Positions 27,051 through 35,235 of a stretch of DNA of 64,000 nucleotides are shown piece by piece. Every line of letters begins with the position of its first letter. The first letter of the stretch is position 1. This stretch comes from CAWCTB01 sp963798275 (GTDB lineage Bacteria > Acidobacteriota > Terriglobia > Terriglobales > Acidobacteriaceae): assembly GCA_963798275.1 (NCBI GenBank), contig CAWCTB010000048.1:18429-82428 (forward strand). Direction: 5' to 3'. The translations under genes were made by a program, and so were the position numbers. The notes under the pieces were generated by a model that was given only the letters and a program-made list of their open reading frames with translations, had not been told where the DNA came from and did not search any database.

Positions 27051-28100
27051 GTGAATCCTGGCCTGATCCTGCTGATCGTTACGGTCATTACGGCGCTCAT
27101 CTTTGATTTCTTCAACGGATTCCACGACGCCGCCAACAGCATCGCTACTGTGGTTTCCACCCGCGTACTGTCGCCGCGGCTCGCGGTAGTCTGGGCCGCG
27201 GCCTTCAACTTTCTGGCAGCGTTTTTCCTCGGCACCGCTGTGGCCAAGACGATTGGCAAAGGCATGATCCAGCTCGACATCGTCACCCAGTACGTGGTGA
27301 TCGCGGGCTTGCTCGGGGCCATCATCTGGGACTTGCTCACCTGGTTGTTGGGCCTGCCGACTTCGTCGTCGCACGCTCTCATCGGCGGATATGCCGGAGC
27401 GGCCCTGGCCCGCGCCGCCATTCTTCACGGCTGGAGCGAAGCGCCCAAGGTGATCATCACCTCCGGCTGGACCAAGACCCTGATCTTCATCGTGGTTGCC
27501 CCGGTGATGGGCTTCGTCCTCGGCTTCGGCCTGATGGTGGCGGTGTACTGGATCTTCCAGCACCGGTCGCCCCGCCAGGTCGATTCATTGTTTCGCAAAC
27601 TGCAATTGCTTTCCGCCGCCGCTTACAGCCTGGGACATGGCGGCAATGACGCGCAGAAGACCATGGGCATCGTCGCCGGCGCACTCTACACTGCCGGTGT
27701 CATGAACAAGGATGACTTCGCCGCCAACTGGGGACATTGGCACTGGCCCATCATTCTGGCCGCGCATACCGCCATCGCTCTCGGAACCTACTTCGGCGGC
27801 TGGCGCATCGTTCACACCATGGGTTCCAAGATCACCAAGCTCAGGCCTGTCGGCGGCTTTTGCGCCGAGACAGCGGGCGCCATCACACTGTTTGGCACCG
27901 CTCTCGCCGGAATCCCAGTAAGCACCACGCATACCATCACCGGTGCCATCGTCGGCGTCGGGAGCACCCACCGGCTGTCGGCAGTGCGCTGGGGGGTGGC
28001 CAGGCGGATCGTCTGGGCGTGGGTCCTCACGATCCCGGCTTCGGCCATGGTTGCCATGGCCGCCTTCTGGCTGATCCACTTGTTCAATCCACTCGCGTAG
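27051..28100 (+). CDS. pit: PiT family inorganic phosphate transporter
   Basis: The 349-residue integral membrane protein has the two PiT signature repeats in inverted halves: FFNGFHDAANSIATVVSTR near the N-terminus and GHGGNDAQKTMGIVAGAL in the second half, plus the SSSHALIGGYAG and VSTTHTITGAIVG motifs. It imports metal-phosphate with protons across the inner membrane with low affinity. It forms an operon with the DUF47 gene. The start is GTG 27051 (in agagccGTGAATCCTGG), where the hydrophobic sequence begins immediately. Confidence 0.95.
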   Translation: MNPGLILLIVTVITALIFDFFNGFHDAANSIATVVSTRVLSPRLAVVWAAAFNFLAAFFLGTAVAKTIGKGMIQLDIVTQYVVIAGLLGAIIWDLLTWLLGLPTSSSHALIGGYAGAALARAAILHGWSEAPKVIITSGWTKTLIFIVVAPVMGFVLGFGLMVAVYWIFQHRSPRQVDSLFRKLQLLSAAAYSLGHGGNDAQKTMGIVAGALYTAGVMNKDDFAANWGHWHWPIILAAHTAIALGTYFGGWRIVHTMGSKITKLRPVGGFCAETAGAITLFGTALAGIPVSTTHTITGAIVGVGSTHRLSAVRWGVARRIVWAWVLTIPASAMVAMAAFWLIHLFNPLA

Positions 28101-28185
28101 ATCTCCTGCGTGCCAGCATCGTCTCGCGAATGGTGCTGTCTGGATGGTGCAGCCCGCCCGCTGCTAGAATCGCTGTTGAACCGTC

Positions 28186-29352
28186 ATGCCAACCCAATCC
28201 CCATTCTGCGATGTGGAAACCGCGCTCGAAGAGATTCGCGCCGGACGCATGATCGTCGTCATCGACGACGAAGACCGTGAAAATGAGGGCGACCTCACCA
28301 TGGCTGCCGAAAAAATCACGCCGGAAGCCATCAATTTCATGGCCAAGTTCGGGCGCGGCCTGGTCTGCCTGGCCATGACCGAGGAGCGTCTTGACTATCT
28401 TCGCCTCGGTCCCATGTCGGCCGAAAATACCTCGAACTTTGGCACCGCCTTCACCGAATCGATCGACGCCAAGGACGGCGTGACCACCGGCATCTCCGCC
28501 TACGATCGTGCCCAAACCATCCAGGTGGCGATCGATCCCCAGACGCGTCCCAACGACCTCGCTCGCCCCGGACATGTTTTCCCTCTGCGGGCACGCAAAG
28601 GCGGCGTACTGGTGCGCGCCGGGCAAACCGAAGCCTCGGTCGATCTGGCGCGGCTGGCAGGACTGGTTCCCGCGGGCGTGATCTGCGAGATCATGAACGA
28701 CGATGGAACCATGTCGCGCGTTCCGGAACTCACACAGTTCTGCCGTCAGCACAGTTTGAAGATGCTGACCGTCGCCGAACTCATCCGTTACCGCATGGCG
28801 CACGAGCGCTACGTGCGGCGGCTAGCCGAGGCCATCGTTCCCACTGCTTATGGCGAATTCCGCATGATCGCCTACGAGTCCGAGATCAACGGCGACTCCC
28901 ATATCGCGCTGGTAAAAGGCGACGTTGAGCACGCCGGAGACGACCCTGTGCTGGTCCGTATGCACTCTCATTGCCTGGTGGGCGACGTCTTCGGCGCAAC
29001 CTGGTGCGAGTGCCGCAACACCATCGACGCCTCCATGCGCCGCATCGCCGAAGAAGGACGCGGCGCGCTCATCTACCTGCACCAGACTTCGAAGGGCTAT
29101 TCCATCGAGAAGCTGGGCGATCACCTCACCATCCAGTTCCATCATGAGCAGCGCCTGCCCACGCTGCCCGCGAGCCAGCGCAGCACGCAGCGCGAAATCG
29201 GTATTGGCGCGCAGATCCTCTCCGACTTGAATCTCAAGCGCATTCGCCTGCTGACCAACCACCCGCGCAAGGTCGCAGGACTGGAAGGCTTCGGCATTGA
29301 GATCGTGGAGCAGGTGCCGGTTTCGACCGCCGGCAAGGTGGGAGTCCGCTAA
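28186..29352 (+). CDS. ribBA: RibBA: DHBP synthase / GTP cyclohydrolase II
   Basis: A bifunctional riboflavin enzyme of 388 residues. The first half (about 1-205) is 3,4-dihydroxy-2-butanone-4-phosphate synthase, with IDDEDRENEGDLTMAAEKI, the acidic metal site and the GHVFPLRAR loop. The second half (about 206-388) resembles GTP cyclohydrolase II, with the zinc triad in HSHCLVGDVFGATWCECRNT and the GIGAQILSDLNLKRIRLLTN segment. Together they feed both branches of riboflavin synthesis. It stands alone, not in a rib operon. In the cyclohydrolase half the usual catalytic YLxxEGRGIG stretch is replaced by a diverged segment (ALIYLHQTSKGYSIEKLGDH), so activity of that half should not be taken for granted. 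Confidence 0.93.
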   Translation: MPTQSPFCDVETALEEIRAGRMIVVIDDEDRENEGDLTMAAEKITPEAINFMAKFGRGLVCLAMTEERLDYLRLGPMSAENTSNFGTAFTESIDAKDGVTTGISAYDRAQTIQVAIDPQTRPNDLARPGHVFPLRARKGGVLVRAGQTEASVDLARLAGLVPAGVICEIMNDDGTMSRVPELTQFCRQHSLKMLTVAELIRYRMAHERYVRRLAEAIVPTAYGEFRMIAYESEINGDSHIALVKGDVEHAGDDPVLVRMHSHCLVGDVFGATWCECRNTIDASMRRIAEEGRGALIYLHQTSKGYSIEKLGDHLTIQFHHEQRLPTLPASQRSTQREIGIGAQILSDLNLKRIRLLTNHPRKVAGLEGFGIEIVEQVPVSTAGKVGVR

Positions 29353-29423
29353 CTCTCGCTGAGCACGAGTGCAAACTCGAATGCTCGGTTTGTAATCCCC
29401 GAGTCCTTTAGAAGAAATCGAAA

Positions 29424-29445
29424 AGGCACGACCAAAGCCGTGCCT
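29424..29445 (-). terminator. Intrinsic terminator for the minus-strand zinc protein
   Basis: On the minus strand, AGGCACG/CGTGCCT (29445-29439 and 29430-29424) form a 7 bp stem with an 8-base loop, followed by TTTCGATTTCTT. It lies about 70 bp beyond the stop at 29512. It can also pair on the plus strand, after ribBA, but without a good T tract. Confidence 0.65.
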
Positions 29446-29511
29446 CGGAGATACCGATTTTTGGGCAGCGCACCAAGCTGCCGCGACCGCCAAAAAGAAC
29501 CGTCCTGACCT

Positions 29512-29775
29512 CTAGTTAGGTTTGCGCGGAACAATCTCCTCATCGCGAATAAAAAACTGCGCTGAGCATTTTTCCGAACCGCAGATCACCGGCAGCAGTC
29601 CGGAGATTTGTTTGCGCGTGACCAACCCGAGCTGGGCGCAATTGGGACAGGAGAGAACGGCCCAGTAGGGATCTTCCTTCTCGCCCACTTCGCCCGCGTT
29701 TTCCAGCACGAAGATTGTTCCAGGCTCCATCTGTTCGGGGATCCATTCGCTCAAGATGCTTAGTTCTCCGATCAC
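29512..29775 (-). CDS. Small zinc-ribbon-like protein
   Basis: The product is an 87-residue soluble protein with two Cys pairs, CPNC and CGSEKC, about 26 residues apart, which would fit a zinc ribbon. The rest (IGELSILSEWIPEQMEPGTI, then FVLENAGEVGEKEDPYWAV) is unremarkable. I place the start at GTG 29775, because GAAGGAGGG is positioned four bases upstream; an in-frame ATG at 29838 lies inside the MerR gene and lacks a ribosome site. It is 37 bp downstream of the MerR regulator gene on the same strand and likely co-transcribed. I do not recognise the function. Confidence 0.7.
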   Translation of the reverse strand: MIGELSILSEWIPEQMEPGTIFVLENAGEVGEKEDPYWAVLSCPNCAQLGLVTRKQISGLLPVICGSEKCSAQFFIRDEEIVPRKPN

Positions 29776-29812
29776 GTGCCCTCCTTCGCCGGGCGAACCC
29801 GGGCTGCACCGT

Positions 29813-30283
29813 CTAAGAAGCCCTGCTACGTCTCGCATTAAGATGACGTACGGAACCGTTGCGCTTCCTCGCTCCCAGGATCTCCCCGCGCACCCGCTGA
29901 ATCGTGTCGCTCAGGCACACCGTCAACATCGGCTGCCGTGCGTTTTTCAGCAGGTCAACCACCCCACGGGCTGTATCCTCAAGAAAAATATGGCTGCCGT
30001 CGGTCAGCAGGTGGTACTCCGAGGCGGCCATGACCGTCTCCACCAGCCGCTTGCCCAGCTCCTTCTGCAGGAAGCGCAGCACCCGCCGGATCTTCTGCAA
30101 CGAAAACCCGCGGCTGCGCAGCTCGCAGATCACGGCAACCTCAGCCAGATCGTCGAGCGAGTAAATGCGCTTGTGCCCTTCACGTGCGGGAACCACGATG
30201 CGGCGTTCATCCCACCACTGAAGCTGGCGCAGGCTGATGCCTGTGATCGCCACCACTTCATTGGATGTGAACGTCGTTTGCAT
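29813..30283 (-). CDS. MerR-family transcriptional regulator
   Basis: The N-terminal winged helix-turn-helix of MerR type is clear: FTSNEVVAITGISLRQLQWW, DERRIVVPAREGHKRIYSL and DDLAEVAVICELRSRGFSLQ, followed by the dimerisation helix (IRRVLRFLQKELGKRLVETV). The C-terminal part (about residues 85-156) has no cysteine metal site and no recognised ligand domain. ATG 30283 is chosen because the domain begins at once and a GGGAAGCG sequence precedes it; upstream in-frame ATGs near 30326 fall inside a palindrome that looks like an operator. It is transcribed together with the small zinc protein, which may be its partner or target. Confidence 0.88.
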   Translation of the reverse strand: MQTTFTSNEVVAITGISLRQLQWWDERRIVVPAREGHKRIYSLDDLAEVAVICELRSRGFSLQKIRRVLRFLQKELGKRLVETVMAASEYHLLTDGSHIFLEDTARGVVDLLKNARQPMLTVCLSDTIQRVRGEILGARKRNGSVRHLNARRSRAS

Positions 30284-30315
30284 CGCTTCCCACCCCGAAA
30301 CAAAATCTTCAGGAA

Positions 30316-30328
30316 ATGTTTGAAACAT
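30316..30328 (-). promoter_or_regulatory. Palindromic operator candidate upstream of MerR gene
   Basis: ATGTTTGAAACAT is a perfect 13 bp palindrome, 33-45 bp before the MerR start codon. MerR-family regulators commonly bind dyads in their own promoter, so autoregulation is likely. Confidence 0.5.
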
Positions 30329-30570
30329 CATAGAGCACTGGTGTGTGCAGTCAAGATGAAATGTTGACCAACCTGGCACCTCGGTGTCACAGGAGTAAAA
30401 TCTTGTCGGCTGAATTTAGCTGGCGATGGGAAGCCTGCACCCCCGACGCGCGCCAGGCCCGCGGAATGTCAAGGCAACACCAAATCGCGGCCTCCCGCCA
30501 CGAAGGCTGGATTTGGCAAGCCAGCCGGAGGCGAAGCGTCCTAGACTTAAGATGAATACCGGAGAACACC

Positions 30571-31293
30571 ATGTCCCACGATTCCCACGATCCTTCGAGG
30601 CGCAACCTCCTCACCAGAACGCTCGCCCTGTCGACCGCAACCCTGGTGGTGCCGGAACTGCTGCTGGCCTTGCCCGAGAGTGCGGAGCCGGAAGTCACCG
30701 CCACCGAAGATCTCATGCGCGAGCACGGCGTGTTGCGGCGCGCCCTTCTCGTCTACAGGGAGAGCGTCCCCAAGATTCGAAGTCATGCTGCCTCTCTCGA
30801 TGCCAGCGCTCTCTATCAGGCCGCACAACTGTTCCGCAACTTTGGGGAAAACTACCACGAACGCATGTTGGAAGAGGCGCACATTTTCCCCGTAGTAAAG
30901 AAAGGCACCGGCGAAGCCGCCGGATATGTCGACATCCTGATCGCCCAGCACGCGCGCGGACGCGAAATCACCGAATACATCCTGTCGGTGACCAAGCCGG
31001 GCAAGATCGCCAGCGGCAATGCTGAGCCGATGGCGCGCTCGCTCGACGAGTTCGTCAGCATGTATCAGAACCACGCCGCCCGCGAAGATACGGTGGTCTT
31101 CCCCGCCTGGAAGACGCACTTCACCAACAAGCAACTCGACGAACTCTCCGATCAGTTCGAAGACATCGAACACAAGATGTTCGGCAAGGATGGCTTCGAC
31201 GATGCGGTCAGCAAGATCGCTGCAATCGAGAAGTCACTTGGCCTGTTTGACTTGAACCAGTTCACCGCGCCTCCGCCACCGAAGTTATCGTGA
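30571..31293 (+). CDS. Tat-exported hemerythrin-like protein
   Basis: The 240-residue product starts with a twin-arginine signal (SRRNLLTRTLALSTATLVV), then a hemerythrin-like four-helix domain with the di-iron ligands in EDLMREHGVLRRAL, NYHERMLEEAHIFPVV, LIAQHARGREI and YQNHAAREDTVVFP. Such domains bind oxygen or nitric oxide, or sense iron and oxygen; export by Tat implies the iron centre is built before secretion. It ends in a proline-rich tail. The stop (TGA) shares a base with the ATG of the DoxX gene (31293), so the two are co-translated and probably act together in redox protection at the envelope. Confidence 0.9.
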   Translation: MSHDSHDPSRRNLLTRTLALSTATLVVPELLLALPESAEPEVTATEDLMREHGVLRRALLVYRESVPKIRSHAASLDASALYQAAQLFRNFGENYHERMLEEAHIFPVVKKGTGEAAGYVDILIAQHARGREITEYILSVTKPGKIASGNAEPMARSLDEFVSMYQNHAAREDTVVFPAWKTHFTNKQLDELSDQFEDIEHKMFGKDGFDDAVSKIAAIEKSLGLFDLNQFTAPPPPKLS

Positions 31294-31724
31294 TGAGCGC
31301 AACGCCGGCACAGCGCACCTCCCGCTTCTCCAAGGCGATTGTCCTGATTCGCATTCTTGTGGGCTGGGTGTTCGTCTCCGAAGGCATTCAGAAATTTCTC
31401 TTCCCTGCCGCGCTGGGCGTAGGCCGGTTCGAGAAGGTCGGAATTCCGGCGCCGCACCTCATGGCGCCCTTCGTGGGCGCGGTTGAGATCGTTTTCGGGA
31501 CGATGGTGCTCCTGGGTTTATTTACCAGGCTGGCGGCGATCCCCTTGCTGTGTGTGATCCTGACGGCAATCGCGACCACCAAGATTCCGATGCTCTCCAA
31601 AACAGGCATCTGGAGCATGTTGCACGAAGCGCGAACCGACTTCAGCATGTTGCTCGGGTTGTTGTTCTTGTTGATCGTCGGCGGAGGAAGCCTGGCGCTG
31701 CGCCGCGATCGCGAACCCACGTAG
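31293..31724 (+). CDS. DoxX family membrane protein
   Basis: The product is about 143 residues with four membrane helices and the DoxX signature: LIRILVGWVFVSEGIQKFLF, then GRFEKVGIPAPHLMAPFVGA, VEIVFGTMVLLGLFTRLAAI and a C-terminal TM segment ending LALRRDREPT. DoxX-like proteins are associated with thiosulfate oxidation or membrane oxidoreductase complexes protecting from oxidative stress. ATG 31293 overlaps the hemerythrin stop. The last 12 codons are repeated 223 bp downstream as a stray 42 bp copy. Confidence 0.88.
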   Translation: MSATPAQRTSRFSKAIVLIRILVGWVFVSEGIQKFLFPAALGVGRFEKVGIPAPHLMAPFVGAVEIVFGTMVLLGLFTRLAAIPLLCVILTAIATTKIPMLSKTGIWSMLHEARTDFSMLLGLLFLLIVGGGSLALRRDREPT

Positions 31725-31953
31725 AAGCCGGCGGCGCTCCTGGTCCGTCGGCGCCGGACTTCACAGGCTCTGGACAAGCAATGATTGGGTAGAGCTGGCC
31801 TTCAGGCCAGCGTCTGTCGCCTTATTCTTGTCATTCGGCGAGGGGCCACCCCGAGGAATCTGCTGCTTCTTCCCTTTCCGCGCGCGATTGCTTCCGCAGC
31901 CTTGTTCAGGCAGCCTGGCGCTGCGCCGCGATCGCGAACCCAAGTAGAAGCCG
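31689..31953 (+). repeat. 42 bp direct repeat pair: doxX 3' end and downstream copy
   Basis: Positions 31689-31730 and 31912-31953 are identical at 41 of 42 bases (starting AGCCTGGCGCTGCGCCGCG; the difference is cacgt versus caagt). The first copy encodes the C-terminus and stop of DoxX; the second is in non-coding sequence. Confidence 0.9.
31787..31815 (+). repeat. Dispersed palindromic repeat, copy 1
   Basis: GAGCTGGCCTTCAGGCCAGC with flanks occurs here and again at 56121-56149, 28 of 29 bases identical. The core GCTGGCCT/AGGCCAGC is an 8 bp hairpin. Both copies are intergenic. Confidence 0.8.
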
Positions 31954-32032
31954 ATCTCGTCTGGGGAGCTTAGTTTCCACCACAGCAATTGCGGGCCATT
32001 TCACAGCAGTGTTACACTCGGTCATCGGCTGA

Positions 32033-32107
32033 GCGGGAGTAACTCAGTGGTAGAGTCACAGCTTCCCAAGCTGTTGGTCGGGGGTTCGATTCCCCTCTCC
32101 CGCTCCA
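32033..32107 (+). tRNA. tRNA-Gly (CCC anticodon)
   Basis: A complete cloverleaf: acceptor stem GCGGGAG/CTCCCGC (32033-32039 and 32097-32103), D arm ACTCAGTGGTAGAGT, anticodon stem ACAGC/GCTGT around the loop TTCCCAA (anticodon CCC), variable loop, T arm with GGTTCGATTCC, discriminator T and an encoded CCA at 32105-32107. Confidence 0.96.
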
Positions 32108-32120
32108 ATGCTCAGCCAAA

Positions 32121-32684
32121 ATGAAAACCACCCGCTTCGCGATTGGCGTGCTGCTCTTGGTTCCGCTCAACTTCATCGCACAATCACGCCCCGACACAAA
32201 CGCCGCCGACACATATCCCTCACCTGACGGACAACTCGTGGCCACGGTGATTCCAAGCGGAAAAGAAAAAGGCCGCGAACGTGCCGAGAGTCGCGTCGAG
32301 ATTCGACGCAAGGACGGTGCCCTGCTTTGTGTGCATGACTTCTCGTCCGCCGATGGCGCAAGGACGGACGCTGCTTTCTGCGCACGACTTCTCCTCCGAC
32401 GAGGCGAGCACGGCTATGGCGTAGACGGAGCGCAGTGGACGCCGGACTCACAGTTCTTTGTTTTCCCCATGAGCAATTCAGGTGGTCACATGCCGCTGTA
32501 TGTTCCGGTGGCCTTCTGGTCGAGAAGCCTGAATCGCTTTTCCCGGTTGGACAACTTCACCGCCAGCCTGACTTTTTCCGTGGTGGCCAACGATGGCGTG
32601 AAGGTCAGCACCTGGCCGGAAATGAAGCCCGTCACCCTTTCCCTTCGCAAACTCCACCCCGGTGACGCAACGGTCCTGCACTAA
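32121..32684 (+). CDS. Secreted hypothetical protein with internal 50 bp tandem duplication
   Basis: The 187-residue product has a signal peptide (MKTTRFAIGVLLLVPLNFIA) and a single beta-rich domain with short motifs such as YPSPDGQLVATVIPSG and DGAQWTPDSQFFVFPMSNSG, reminiscent of one blade of a WD40/PD40-like propeller. In the middle, bases 32307-32356 are followed by an imperfect copy at 32357-32406. Because the unit is 50 bp, the second copy is read in a different frame (ARTDAAFCARLLLRRG), so this segment may not fold normally. It starts 14 bp after the tRNA. The stop overlaps the stop of the convergent MFS gene. Function unknown. Confidence 0.6.
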   Translation: MKTTRFAIGVLLLVPLNFIAQSRPDTNAADTYPSPDGQLVATVIPSGKEKGRERAESRVEIRRKDGALLCVHDFSSADGARTDAAFCARLLLRRGEHGYGVDGAQWTPDSQFFVFPMSNSGGHMPLYVPVAFWSRSLNRFSRLDNFTASLTFSVVANDGVKVSTWPEMKPVTLSLRKLHPGDATVLH

Positions 32685-33910
32685 CCTGGACTCTCCACCT
32701 CCAGCATGAAGCTCCGCCCGTGATGTTCCCGCCCCAACAGCAGCAATACTGCGAGCGAAACCATCACCACCAACTCAAACGACGTCAGCGCCCACGCGTA
32801 GCCGAGGCGATCGCGCAAGGCAAATTCCACTGTGGGGGTCGAAGCCGCCAGCAAGATCCCAATCTGATACGTAAAGCCCGGCAGCAGCCCCCGCACCGCA
32901 TGCGGCGACAGCTCATTCAGGTGTACCGGTATGATGCCCCACGCGCCCTGCACCCCCATCTGCATAACGAACGCACCCAGCGCGAGAATCAGCATCCCGC
33001 CGCCAAACGCCCAGATCGGCATGATGAGCAGCGATACTCCCAGCGCCGCCAGCATAGTGTAGCGACGGCCCAGGCGCTCGGAGAGCATGCCAAAGATCAC
33101 CGCCCCGGTGATCGCTCCCACGTTATAGAACATCGTGATGTACGCCACGGTGTTGGGCGCTATGCCGTGCTGATGTTTGAGGAAGTCCGGATACAGGTCC
33201 TGCGTCCCGTGCGACAGGCAGTTCATGAGGAACATGAGAACGACCATGTAAAGCGACAGCCACTTGTGCTGCCAGGCAATGCGAGGGCCATCGAGCGTCC
33301 GCGCCACGCGGTGCTGCTGCCATGCTTCCGACTCGGGCACTTTCGTCCGTATATAAAGCGCGAGCAGCGCAGGTATTCCGCCGGCCCAAAACATTGCGCG
33401 CCATCCCAGGTTCGGCAGTATCACTCGTGCGGCCAACGCCGCCAGCAGGTAGCCGTAGGCGTAACCGCTTTGGAGAATGCCCGACAGCACGCCACGCCAG
33501 CGCACCGGCGCATGCTCCATGGCCAGCGACGCCCCAACCCCCCATTCCCCGCCCATGCCGATGCCGAACAGCATGCGCAGAATGAAGAACACCGTGAAGT
33601 TGGGCGCGAATCCGCACAGCAGCTCGATGGTCGAGAAAAAAATAACGTTGGCCATCAACGGACGGCGCCGGCCATAGCGGTCGGCCATCATGCCAAACAG
33701 CAGCGCGCCCACGGGACGCATGGCCAGCGTCGCAGTTACGCTCAGCACAATATCGGTCTTGCTCACCTGAAAGTGTTCGGCCAAAACATCGAACAGGAAG
33801 ATGACGACGAAGAAGTCGAAAGCGTCGAGCGTCCAGCCTAGGAAGCCCGCAGTGACGGCGTGCCAGCGGTTGGAGCTCTCCTTTCGCGTTGTGGTGACGA
33901 GGTCGGCCAT
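32681..33910 (-). CDS. MFS transporter (sugar acid / sialate-type)
   Basis: A 409-residue major facilitator superfamily protein with twelve predicted membrane helices. Visible signatures are the loop 2-3 motif GMMADRYGRRRPLMANVIFF, the loop 8-9 counterpart GMLSERLGRRYTMLAALGVS, and helix 4-5 GMGGEWGVGASLAMEHAP typical of the metabolite:proton and sialate:proton symporters. It probably imports an organic acid with protons; the substrate is unknown. ATG 33910 is chosen because the transporter begins there (MADLVTTTRKE); the frame is open further upstream but that part is unrelated to MFS and overlaps the divergent AlaX gene. It converges with the secreted protein gene, sharing four bases at the stops. 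Confidence 0.92.
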   Translation of the reverse strand: MADLVTTTRKESSNRWHAVTAGFLGWTLDAFDFFVVIFLFDVLAEHFQVSKTDIVLSVTATLAMRPVGALLFGMMADRYGRRRPLMANVIFFSTIELLCGFAPNFTVFFILRMLFGIGMGGEWGVGASLAMEHAPVRWRGVLSGILQSGYAYGYLLAALAARVILPNLGWRAMFWAGGIPALLALYIRTKVPESEAWQQHRVARTLDGPRIAWQHKWLSLYMVVLMFLMNCLSHGTQDLYPDFLKHQHGIAPNTVAYITMFYNVGAITGAVIFGMLSERLGRRYTMLAALGVSLLIMPIWAFGGGMLILALGAFVMQMGVQGAWGIIPVHLNELSPHAVRGLLPGFTYQIGILLAASTPTVEFALRDRLGYAWALTSFELVVMVSLAVLLLLGREHHGRSFMLEVESPG

Positions 33911-34006
33911 CGCTATCCGAGTGAAGTTATCAGATGGCCGTAACCGGCGCAAAGACCTGCGGCAGCGCAGGACATATATGATTAGTAGGCAAGCCTGGAG
34001 TAAGAA

Positions 34007-35229
34007 TTGACCGAACGTCTCTACTACACGGACTCCTCTGTCCTCGAGTTTGATGCGCAGGTGATCGCCGTCTGCAACGGCGCCAACGGCACAGCCGTGA
34101 CCCTCGATCGCTCCGCCTTCTATCCCACCAGCGGAGGACAAACATTCGACATCGGCTGGCTGGAAGCCGATGGTGCGCGCATGCGGGTGCAAGATGTAGC
34201 GGAAGACGAGGCGACGGGAGAGGTACTGCACTGGATCGAGACCGCCCCTGACACAATTCGCTGCGGATCGACGGTGCGCGGCATCGTCGACTCTGAGCGG
34301 CGTCGCGATCACATGCAGCAGCACACCGGCCAGCATGTGCTTTCCGCCGCTTTCGAGAAGCTGTACCAGTTCCCTACCGTCTCGTTCCGCATGGGCGACG
34401 AGAGTTGCACCATCGATCTCGCGACCGATGCAGTCACGGCAAAGCAGATCGAGGCCGTCGAGCGCCTGGCCAACGAGGTGATCGCGGACGATCGGCCGGT
34501 TGAGATTCACTTCGCCACTCCGGAAGAAGCTCGCAACCTGGGCGTGCGTAAAATTCCCGCGGCCGAGCGCGAGAAGCTACGGCTCATCGATATTCGCGAC
34601 TTCGACCTGAATGCCTGCGGTGGCACCCACGTGCGCAGCACCGGACAGATTGGCGCAATCCTGCTGCGCAAGACCGAAAAGGTCCGGCAGGGTGTGCGGG
34701 TAGAGTTCGTGTGCGGACTGCGGGCGGTACAAACCGCGCGCCGTGACTTCACCACGCTGACCGAAACAGCCGCCGTCTACTCCGCGCACATCTGGGACGT
34801 TCCCCAGCAGGCGCGAAAATCGCTGGACGAGATCAAGTCGGCGCAGAAGGCGCAGCAAAAGCTGCTGGAAGAAGTAGCCGAGTTGCAGGCCGGCTCCTTT
34901 GCTTGCCGGCGCGCGTAGCATAGGCGAGTACAAGCTGGTTGCCCAATTCTTCGCCGAGCGCGATCTGGGGTTCATTAAGATTACTGGCGCAGAAGATCAC
35001 GCGCGCAGGAAATGCGGTGGCATTCCTGGGATGCGGCGGCGCCCAGCCCTCGCTGGTATTCGCACAAACAGCGGGGCGTCCCCACGACATGGGCGCACTG
35101 ATGAAGCAGGCGGTGCAAAGGCTCGGTGCTCGCGGCGGCGGCAACAAGGACATGGCGCAAGGCGGCGCTCCCGATGCAGCCAGCGCCGAGCACGCGATCA
35201 TGGAAGCGGCGAAGGCTCTCACGGACTGA
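34007..35229 (+). CDS. Alanyl-tRNA editing protein, AlaX-type with DHHA1 domain (frame-broken)
   Basis: The N-terminal part is an AlaRS-like editing domain: YPTSGGQTFDIGWLE, the zinc ligands HTGQHVLSAAF (near residue 106) and CGGTHVRSTGQIG (near 204). It is followed by a helical linker and a C-terminal DHHA1 domain (GARGGGNKDMAQGGAP). Such free-standing proteins hydrolyse Ser- or Gly-tRNA-Ala in trans. The frame breaks near 34893 (an extra t in tttg; SLLAGARSIGEYKLVAQF continues) and near 34981 (an extra base; LLAQKITRAGNAVAFLGCGG continues), then ends at 35227-35229. The start is TTG 34007. The downstream kinase gene begins six bases later. Confidence 0.87.
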
Positions 35230-35235
35230 CAACAC

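Noticed and set aside
33930..34510. N-terminal extension of the MFS gene to 34510
   Set aside because: The extension is antisense to the AlaX-type gene and has no membrane or MFS character; the transporter begins at ATG 33910.
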